Virus record (IMG/VR): IMGVR_UViG_3300032893_000102
Span: 1-44,484 of that record
Origin: a virus
Direction: 5' to 3' (one strand)
Length of the DNA: 44,484 bases
Positions 6,286 to 11,351 of the stretch are shown here, piece after piece. The notes beneath the pieces are model-generated. The model did not search any database. It was not told where the DNA came from and saw only the letters and a list, made by a program, of their open reading frames with translations. The translations under genes and the position numbers were made by a program. Position 1 is the stretch's first letter. Each line of letters opens with the position of its first letter.

Positions 6286-6430
6286 AGCTTGACCATAATG
6301 AATCGGCAAGGGCGAGTTCAAGGCTTTTTATCCTTGAGAGTAGCTGTTTAATCTTTGACGCCTCAAGGCTTAAGATTCCGCCACCGCTAGCTTGAACCTC
6401 AAGGCGCTGCATTAACGCCTCGGTATCCAT
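6236..6430 (-). CDS. Small helical protein, unknown
   Basis: A 64-residue protein from ATG at 6430 (a TTG at 6457 is an alternative start), mostly helical: KIKQLLSRIKSLELALADSL reads as a coiled-coil segment, followed by a basic tail RTKKRRSRSLHVR. It is the first gene of the leftward group ending in the RusA-like gene. Small coiled-coil proteins are common in early phage operons, and nothing more specific can be said. Confidence 0.5.
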   Translation of the reverse strand: MDTEALMQRLEVQASGGGILSLEASKIKQLLSRIKSLELALADSLWSSYELRTKKRRSRSLHVR

Positions 6431-6477
6431 AACGCAGATCTTAGCCGCATCGTCCAAAATAGTCTAGTTAAAAAAGA

Positions 6478-6517
6478 ATCGGGAGGTACAGCTTGACGCC
6501 GGCTCCGGCCTCCCGAT
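6478..6517. promoter_or_regulatory. Nested hairpin upstream of the leftward group
   Basis: ATCGGGAGG (6478-6486) pairs perfectly with CCTCCCGAT (6509-6517), and GCCGG/CCGGC pairs inside it. It lies just upstream of 6236-6457 in the divergent gap. There is no T tract downstream on the + strand, but a T-poor leader sits on both sides, so a termination role is doubtful. Confidence 0.35.
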
Positions 6518-6599
6518 ATGGTTGGAGCTACAAGACTAGTCTCTGGTTAACACAGATCCAGGGCAGTCATCAAGTGAGAGTTCTAAAAATTAAATATCT

Positions 6600-6851
6600 T
6601 GCTTTGGTACTGGGACCGTTAAAAAAACCCGAGAGTATCAGGGGAGCATAAGCCGTAGAGGCGTCGCATGGGGGGCCATAGCCATGTCTCAGAACCGTAG
6701 CCCAAGTATGGACTGAGCGGAAGGCCTGGCAAAGCAAGATAATCATAGGGTGCGCCGAAACCTTTAAAAGATACCTGTAAAGCGCATCGACAATGTCTAA
6801 GAATCATAGCAGGGACGCTACCTAGCATTAGTCCGAGGTGTATCTTTTTTT
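6600..6851 (+). ncRNA. Candidate structured non-coding RNA ending in a T tract
   Basis: The 524-bp interval 6458-6981 has no credible gene. Within it this stretch shows several possible helices: CATGG/CCATG around 6667-6686, CTCAG/CTGAG around 6686-6715, and a closing stem GATACC (6770-6775) with GGTGTATC (6837-6844, one bulge). Seven Ts follow directly (6845-6851), as at the end of an intrinsically terminated transcript. The pattern fits a small RNA read rightward. I do not recognise any known RNA family, and no covariation can be assessed here. Confidence 0.35.
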
Positions 6852-6863
6852 CGATCGCTCCAA

Positions 6864-6903
6864 GGCCGCTCGGCCAACTTCCGCTTCATCCTGAAGCGGA
6901 AGT
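6864..6903. promoter_or_regulatory. Tandem perfect hairpins before the zinc-finger gene
   Basis: GGCCG/CGGCC (6864-6868, 6871-6875) is followed at once by a 12-bp perfect stem, ACTTCCGCTTCA (6877-6888) with TGAAGCGGAAGT (6892-6903) around loop TCC. No T run follows on either strand, so this is probably an RNA stability element, a roadblock or an operator rather than a terminator. The gene at 6982 starts 78 bases later. Confidence 0.45.
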
Positions 6904-6981
6904 CTTAAAAAGAATTGCCAAGCTTATTTCCGGTTGTTATTTCTGATCGTGCTCGAATGAAGATTTGGGAAATAAGGAAAA

Positions 6982-7824
6982 ATGGATAAAAGCTATTATC
7001 AAAGAAGGATTCAAAGGGATCCTAGTTTTCGGCTTAAGAACGCGTTGTCGGCTCGCCAAGCCTACTATAGTCTCTGCCCCGAAGAGCGGTATATCCATAG
7101 GAAGTTGGGTGAGTTTCTTGGGCTAAAAAAAGTTATCAATAACAATAAGTTTTATAATAATATGTTCGAATCAGAAGAAGAGATCCTTATCTACAAATAT
7201 CTTTGCCTTCATCTTTCGTTAAAAGACCCAGATAAATTAGCAAAGAGGAAGATGGCAATACAAAGACAAATCGACAAACAAAGAGCAGAAGCGGGCCACG
7301 TAAAGCAGTTTACCATAATCAAAAATTGCTCGCAGTGTTCGAAAGAATTCCTATGCGCAACAAAAACCAATCACCTGTGTTCTAAGGAATGTAGATATAA
7401 GTATAGTTACAAAAAGCATTATGCGGCTATTTTGCGCTATAGAAAGAAGTATAAAGACGATGGGCGGGCCGCTGCATACCAACGGGCATATAGAAAAAAC
7501 CCAATTAACAAACACAAAAAGCTACAAAGCGATGCTGTCTGGAAAGCTAAAAACAAAGATAAGTGTAAGATTTACAGATCAAAGACATATAAAAAATATC
7601 AGTTTACTAAGCCGTGGAGAAATTGGAAAAAAGACTATCGCAGAGCGTGGTTGAGAATTAAGTTAAATCCTACGTCGCACAAGCGTAGATGTGTGGCAAA
7701 AATGAGACGACGCTATTCTAGTAAATATGGTGAGTTTGCAGAGGCTAAGAAAATTTCCAATGAAATTAAGAAACTAATTGGACCACAAATTAAACCAACT
7801 GGTCCAGAAATGGAGAACAAATGA
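6982..7824 (+). CDS. Very basic zinc-finger protein, putative nucleic-acid binder
   Basis: The 280-residue protein is rich in lysine, arginine and tyrosine throughout. It contains a CxxC...CxxxC site (C116, C119, C133, C137) of the treble-clef type that often precedes HNH nuclease domains in phage homing endonucleases. I find no HNH or GIY-YIG catalytic motif after it. The N-terminal 80 residues are helical, and the C-terminal half repeats YRK/YKK-like units that suggest extended nucleic-acid contact. It overlaps the next gene by four bases. It may be a nuclease remnant, or a DNA- or RNA-binding protein. Local A+T content is higher than in neighbours, which hints at separate acquisition. Confidence 0.6.
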   Translation: MDKSYYQRRIQRDPSFRLKNALSARQAYYSLCPEERYIHRKLGEFLGLKKVINNNKFYNNMFESEEEILIYKYLCLHLSLKDPDKLAKRKMAIQRQIDKQRAEAGHVKQFTIIKNCSQCSKEFLCATKTNHLCSKECRYKYSYKKHYAAILRYRKKYKDDGRAAAYQRAYRKNPINKHKKLQSDAVWKAKNKDKCKIYRSKTYKKYQFTKPWRNWKKDYRRAWLRIKLNPTSHKRRCVAKMRRRYSSKYGEFAEAKKISNEIKKLIGPQIKPTGPEMENK

Positions 7825-8117
7825 ACGAACAACAGCAACCACCGGCAGAAACAGAGAAGCCGCTCATCCCAGAAGTCATGGACATGCTTCCTGGGTGTGA
7901 CGTTACGAAGCCACCCACGGCTAACCTGGTTACTTATATAGCTGCACAGCTATTAAAGGGCGTATCTTCTGGAAAAGTTACGCACCAAGCAGCCATGGGC
8001 GGAGCAAAGCTTGTAGATGCCATTGCAAGAGCACATTCTAACAAGATTTCACTTCTTAAGTACACGTCAAAACCAGCGCCTAAATCTTTGTTGAAAGAGC
8101 TGTCGTTAGATGTATGA
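7821..8117 (+). CDS. Unknown 98-aa protein before the Sak4-like gene
   Basis: I do not recognise it. A proline/glutamate-rich, probably flexible N-terminus (about residues 1-30) leads to a helical hydrophobic domain (NLVTYIAAQLLKGVSSGK) and a short basic tail. No membrane span is convincing. It begins within the last codon of the zinc-finger gene (ATGA overlap), so the two are likely translated together, and precedes the recombination ATPase by 155 bases. Confidence 0.6.
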   Translation: MNEQQQPPAETEKPLIPEVMDMLPGCDVTKPPTANLVTYIAAQLLKGVSSGKVTHQAAMGGAKLVDAIARAHSNKISLLKYTSKPAPKSLLKELSLDV

Positions 8118-8212
8118 AAAAAATACATTTGATAAAGCGGCTATGCTGGTTTTAGAGTGGATTTGATAACCTAAGTTATTGGTAACGAGGGGACTCTAGG
8201 CATTGAAACCTA

Positions 8213-8260
8213 AGCTAGTGTCTGTTGAGATGCGAGGATGGGGCTAGCTCAACACTTTTT
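8213..8260 (+). promoter_or_regulatory. Attenuator-like leader of the ATPase gene
   Basis: GTTGAG (8224-8229) can pair with CTCAAC (8248-8253), followed by ACTTTTT, a weak terminator. AGCTAG (8213-8218) can instead pair with CTAGCT (8244-8249), which overlaps the terminator's right arm, so the two folds exclude each other. The start codon at 8273 follows with its own GGAGAG. The 155-bp gap may thus control expression by attenuation; this is inferred from base pairing alone. Confidence 0.35.
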
Positions 8261-8272
8261 AATGGAGAGAAA

Positions 8273-9394
8273 ATGAGTTTACTTAAGAAAGCCACAAACA
8301 ACTCCGCATTCCTAAAAGCTGGGATCTTAGGCTTTCAGGGAAGTGGCAAAACCTATACAGCTTCCGATATTGCCATCGGCCTATCACAGATGATCGCAAA
8401 CAAAAAGGTTGGATTCTTTGATACCGAAGCAGGCAGCGATTACGTCGTAAAGAAGTTTGAGTCCTCAGGAATCGAGCTTATGGTCCACAAGGGGAGAGCG
8501 TTCAAGGATCTCTGTGATATTGTGAGGGAGTGTGAACAAGAAGGCATTGGAGTTCTTATCATTGACTCAATCTCGCACGTTTGGCGAGAATTGCAGGATT
8601 CGTTCAAGCGCCGAGTTAAGAGACAAAATCTGTACATGCAAGATTGGGGAATCCTTAAGGGTCAATGGTCAGAGTTTACCGACTTGTATCTCAATTCAAA
8701 GCTACATATTGTCATGCTTGGCCGTGCAGGATACGAGTACGACCACGAAGAAAACGAAGCCACCGGGAAAAAAGAAATGATCAAGGTCGGGACGAAGATG
8801 AAAGTGGAAGGAGAGATGGCCTATGAACCATCTTTGCTGATCCAAATGGACCTTTGTCGCCTTGAGGGGAAGAACGGGTTTATCAACAGAGCGACAATCA
8901 TCAAAGACAGAACGGATACGATGAATGGAAAGCAGATTAATAATCCACGATTTGCAGATTTTATGCCTGTCATTCAGTCTCTCAACATTGGTGGTGATCA
9001 TGTGGGAATTGACACCTCCCGCACAAGCGAAGAGTTATTTGAGTCGCCGGATCGCTCGTTTGAAGAAAGAAAACGAAACCACGCGATCGCGCTCGAAGAG
9101 CTGCAAGAACTCCTTGTCCTTAACGGTATGGATGGCAGATCGGCAGAGTCGACAAAGAAAAGAACTGAGCTGCTCATCAAGCACTTTGGCTCCTCATCTA
9201 AAACCTACCTCGAAGAAAAGCTTAAGCTCGATGATCTTAGAAGAGGCATTGCTGGAATTAGATCAGAATTCAAAAAAGATCCTGATCCAGGAGTGGGAAA
9301 TGGAGCGGTTCCTGTGGAAACTCCTCTACCCATCCCCCAGACCAACGATAAGTTTGATGCCGAATCCTACAGACAAAAGTACGTGAAATCATGA
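8273..9394 (+). CDS. Sak4-like RecA-fold ATPase, recombination/annealing
   Basis: The protein (373 residues) opens with a strand and Walker A GFQGSGKT at residues 20-27, and has a Walker B-like GVLIIDSISH around 93-102 with D98. This is the layout of the AAA_24 or Sak4-type phage nucleotide-binding proteins, RecA-core ATPases that work in single-strand annealing recombination, often with a single-strand binding protein. Its last 100 residues are charged and helical. The ATG at 8273 is selected for GGAGAG just upstream, although an open frame extends 16 codons before it. A RusA-like resolvase (5540-6031) could act downstream. I see no exonuclease partner. Other AAA roles are possible. Confidence 0.75.
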   Translation: MSLLKKATNNSAFLKAGILGFQGSGKTYTASDIAIGLSQMIANKKVGFFDTEAGSDYVVKKFESSGIELMVHKGRAFKDLCDIVRECEQEGIGVLIIDSISHVWRELQDSFKRRVKRQNLYMQDWGILKGQWSEFTDLYLNSKLHIVMLGRAGYEYDHEENEATGKKEMIKVGTKMKVEGEMAYEPSLLIQMDLCRLEGKNGFINRATIIKDRTDTMNGKQINNPRFADFMPVIQSLNIGGDHVGIDTSRTSEELFESPDRSFEERKRNHAIALEELQELLVLNGMDGRSAESTKKRTELLIKHFGSSSKTYLEEKLKLDDLRRGIAGIRSEFKKDPDPGVGNGAVPVETPLPIPQTNDKFDAESYRQKYVKS

Positions 9395-9588
9395 ATATCA
9401 CATTTTGGTTTATCCTTTTAGCCATCGTGATAATCGTTGGATATGATATTTACGCCTACCTTCGCTTCGGAGATCCTGGTACAATCAGTGGCGTGATTGA
9501 TCATTTTTCAAATACCTTCAAAGTGGTCGTGTTTGCCTCTGGCTTTATCGCAGGCCACCTGTTTTGGAACATGCACATTTGCCCGTAA
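9391..9588 (+). CDS. Small two-helix membrane protein
   Basis: This 65-residue protein starts within the stop of the ATPase gene (ATGA overlap). It has a strongly hydrophobic first segment (FWFILLAIVIIVGYDIYAYL, residues 5-24) and a second one around residues 44-60 (FKVVVFASGFIAGHLFW), separated by a short polar loop. It is most likely an inner-membrane protein with two spans. Such proteins in phages can be holin-like, but the predicted lysis genes lie elsewhere (9822-11348), so this assignment stays open. Confidence 0.65.
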   Translation: MNITFWFILLAIVIIVGYDIYAYLRFGDPGTISGVIDHFSNTFKVVVFASGFIAGHLFWNMHICP

Positions 9589-9598
9589 AGGAATAGCT

Positions 9599-9712
9599 AT
9601 GAAACTGTTTAAGTCTTTCATTACCGCGGCCTCCCTGATATTCTTGACCGCCTGCAACCCTTCGTGTGTTCCACAGGCCAATGGAGTGAACCACACTCAC
9701 GTTGGCCTGTGA
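9599..9712 (+). CDS. Tiny lipoprotein, 37 aa
   Basis: A start at 9599-9601 gives MKLFKSFITAASLIFLTAC, a textbook lipoprotein signal with lipobox LTAC and acylated cysteine at residue 19, leaving a mature peptide of only 19 residues. An upstream frame extension is not used because the signal begins here. Short outer-membrane lipoproteins in phages often act as Rz1-type spanins, yet no inner-membrane spanin partner is visible next to it. The second half of the gene is also the left and right arms of a strong hairpin (9672-9711), so the coding sequence doubles as a transcript end. Confidence 0.55.
   Translation: MKLFKSFITAASLIFLTACNPSCVPQANGVNHTHVGL
9672..9711 (+). terminator. Long hairpin at the end of the rightward early run
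   Basis: CACAGGCCAA (9672-9681) pairs perfectly with TTGGCCTGTG (9702-9711), and GAGTG/CACTC (9684-9688, 9694-9698) pair inside. The stem sits at the very end of the tiny lipoprotein gene, followed by ATTGTTG rather than a T run, and marks the boundary with the oppositely read lysis genes. The 109-bp gap 9713-9821 also holds a GGCGGGAG/CTCTCCGCC stem (9750-9780). Confidence 0.5.
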
Positions 9713-9821
9713 TTGTTGAGGTCATCCCGAGGAGAAAATCCTCACCGAGGGCGGGAGAAAACTGGTGCACACTCTCCGCCAGCCTACCATTTTGGCGTCC
9801 ACTCGGGGCACTGGGGTGACA

Positions 9822-10355
9822 TCAAAATTTTAATGGCCATCTTGTAGCTAAAAGATACCGCGTATTAAGCTTCCTGCGCTTAAGATAGTGTCCCTGATTA
9901 CCGCCAATAAATATCTTGCGATCAGGATCAAGGCATACAGCCACGTGATGAACATCAGATGGCCAAAGAAAGACACAAATCGTCCCCCGCGTTAAATGGC
10001 ATGGGCTGCCATAGTTGATAAAAGAAAACGCCGCCGCCGAATGCGGCGATGAATAACCAGATAACTCCAGCGCCGCACACAGGGTTGCAGCACAGCTCGG
10101 TGGAGTCGTGTCGTCAAGATCGCCATAGTTTGTGTGCTTAAAACACTCCCTAACAAACGGAGAAGGCTCGTCGCCAGTAAACTCTGGCTCCCCCTCGTAC
10201 TTTAAAAGCCACTCAAGCCACGGCTCATTTTCCAGATTTGAAATCTTGAATGCGCTTGATTCGAGCAAAGAACGCCTGCTCTTCTTGCTCAATTTGATAA
10301 GTGCAGCAGTTACAGCTTGAGCAAATTCTCTCAAATTCACTTTTGATATCTCCAA
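9822..10355 (-). CDS. Predicted endolysin, cysteine peptidase of TIGR02594/NlpC-like type
   Basis: From about residue 46 the 177-residue protein follows the pattern of TIGR02594-family peptidoglycan hydrolases: PWLEWLLKYEG, then TTPPSCAATLCAALELSGY with the likely nucleophile C88, VHHVAV with H136/H137, and GGNQ at 151-154. Such enzymes cut cell-wall peptides in the periplasm. There is no signal peptide, so a holin (perhaps 11127-11348) would release it. The first 40 residues overlap the lipoprotein gene by 131 bases; a TTG at 10268 is an alternative start that shortens the overlap. The family usually has WC before the alanine pair; here it is SC. Confidence 0.7.
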   Translation of the reverse strand: MEISKVNLREFAQAVTAALIKLSKKSRRSLLESSAFKISNLENEPWLEWLLKYEGEPEFTGDEPSPFVRECFKHTNYGDLDDTTPPSCAATLCAALELSGYSSPHSAAAFSFINYGSPCHLTRGTICVFLWPSDVHHVAVCLDPDRKIFIGGNQGHYLKRRKLNTRYLLATRWPLKF

Positions 10356-10608
10356 ACGTCTGAACCGAGGTGCACATCATCGGCTCGGTCCTAAGCATCG
10401 TCATCCAATCCTCTAACGACACATCCGATTGACTGTCGCTTAGAGTGTGAAACTCAACCGCCCCCTCCATCCCCTTATTCCCATACCACGTCTCGTCGTG
10501 GATCTGAACATTCCCGCATCCACTAAGGTGGAGCAGAACCGTCGAAGTGAATAATAGCGCCGTAAGCCTTATCCAAATCTCGTGAGGTTTGAGCAATCGC
10601 ACGTTCAT
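10225..10608 (-). CDS. Lipoprotein of the lysis cassette, spanin-like
   Basis: The N-terminus has a basic start, a hydrophobic stretch (LTALLFTSTVLLHLSG) and cysteine 31 in an LSGC lipobox, so the protein is probably lipidated and anchored to the outer membrane. The mature part (about 96 residues) carries GAVEFHTL, an LEDWMTMLR segment and four cysteines in CSSCNCC-like context. I recall similar lipoproteins in lysis cassettes of Gram-negative phages, where an o-spanin role is likely but not proven. It overlaps both neighbours, the upstream frame by 86 bases and the endolysin by 131. Confidence 0.6.
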   Translation of the reverse strand: MNVRLLKPHEIWIRLTALLFTSTVLLHLSGCGNVQIHDETWYGNKGMEGAVEFHTLSDSQSDVSLEDWMTMLRTEPMMCTSVQTFGDIKSEFERICSSCNCCTYQIEQEEQAFFARIKRIQDFKSGK

Positions 10609-10906
10609 CCCCCGATGCTATAGCCATCTGCAAATTAGAAAACGCGGCCAGCACCTGGCTCTCTTCCTGGTTCACCTGAACATCAATGATCAAGTCCGTT
10701 GCAACCAGAGCCGCGTTACGGTAAATCACCTGAGACACCTGTGATAACACCCACTCAAAGATCTGCTTTATCACCGGCACACCCAAAATTGGGTACTGAG
10801 CAATAAGAGCCGTCTCCACAGCCCCCTGGCCCGCTCCCTCAATGAGATTTTTGATGATCTCATTAACGATCGAAGCGGTCTTGTTGGTGGTGCTCGCTCC
10901 AGTCAG
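10523..10906 (-). CDS. Unknown lysis-region protein, possible CTG start
   Basis: The continuous reading frame begins after the gene at 10903 and has no ATG, GTG or TTG until GTG at 10819. Yet the 29 codons before that GTG read like protein (SIVNEIIKNLIEGAGQGAV). A CTG at 10906-10904 overlaps the previous TGA as CTGA, echoing the ATGA overlaps elsewhere here, so I give that as the start. The product would be 127 residues with a hydrophobic middle (about residues 34-70) and a helical, charged C-terminal half. It may be a membrane-associated lysis protein. If only GTG 10819 is used, the protein is 98 residues. Confidence 0.55.
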   Translation of the reverse strand: MTGASTTNKTASIVNEIIKNLIEGAGQGAVETALIAQYPILGVPVIKQIFEWVLSQVSQVIYRNAALVATDLIIDVQVNQEESQVLAAFSNLQMAIASGDERAIAQTSRDLDKAYGAIIHFDGSAPP

Positions 10907-11130
10907 GTGATGCCCTTTAACACCCCGTCAAGAAGGGCAGCAATCGATTGACCAAGAGGAGAGTTCATCTTCTGCGCCCCCTGGTCGATAAAGTAGGTGA
11001 GCGGCACAGCCGCCGACACCGTCACCTGTATCCCAGGCGTGTTTTCCTTAGCCGAAATCGCTAGCGTCCCAGACACCAAATCCACATCCAACTGCCCCTC
11101 AGCACCAAGCTTTCCAGAAAAAATCTTCAT
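10903..11130 (-). CDS. Unknown 75-aa protein of the lysis region
   Basis: The protein is mostly beta-like in its first 45 residues (KLGAEGQLDVDLVSGTLAIS), then has a hydrophobic helix region and ends SIAALLDGVLKGIT. No signal peptide is evident. It overlaps the holin-like gene start by four bases and its stop overlaps the next frame, so the set is translated as a unit. I recognise no family; position between a holin-like and a lipoprotein gene suggests a lysis or tail-end accessory role. Confidence 0.6.
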   Translation of the reverse strand: MKIFSGKLGAEGQLDVDLVSGTLAISAKENTPGIQVTVSAAVPLTYFIDQGAQKMNSPLGQSIAALLDGVLKGIT

Positions 11131-11348
11131 TTCATCCCCTCCACAATCGTTAGTCTGTTTTCTATCTTCTGAAATCGAATCTCATTTGAAGCCTTATCGG
11201 AGCTTAACGCCTCCTCAAGCTTCTTTATCGCTAGCCTTACACCCCTGGATTGTATCCAGATCATAAACAAAAGAACACTCTGGACTAGACCATGACCAGG
11301 TTCGATCTTCATAAGCTCCACAACCGACGACCAGTCAAACATATCCAT
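11127..11348 (-). CDS. Holin-like small membrane protein
   Basis: The 73-residue protein has one clear hydrophobic segment near residues 22-34 (VQSVLLFMIWIQ), then a basic, coiled-coil C-terminus (LEEALSSDKASNEIRFQKIENR). This layout, one span plus a cytoplasmic coiled coil, is common among small phage holins and haemolysin XhlA-like proteins, which breach the inner membrane at the end of infection. It begins just after the tail-fibre gene and overlaps the next gene by four bases. Assignment rests on topology and position; no specific holin family is claimed. Confidence 0.55.
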   Translation of the reverse strand: MDMFDWSSVVELMKIEPGHGLVQSVLLFMIWIQSRGVRLAIKKLEEALSSDKASNEIRFQKIENRLTIVEGMK

Positions 11349-11351
11349 TTC

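Noticed and set aside
6619-6828. A 69-codon minus-strand frame in the gene-free interval
   Set aside because: No ribosome site, odd composition rich in leucine, glycine and proline, and it lies on a stretch with RNA-like structure. I treat it as non-coding.
6458-6981. Group I intron or known ribozyme in the gene-free interval
   Set aside because: I looked for P7-like conserved elements and hammerhead CUGAUGA/GAAA cores and found none.
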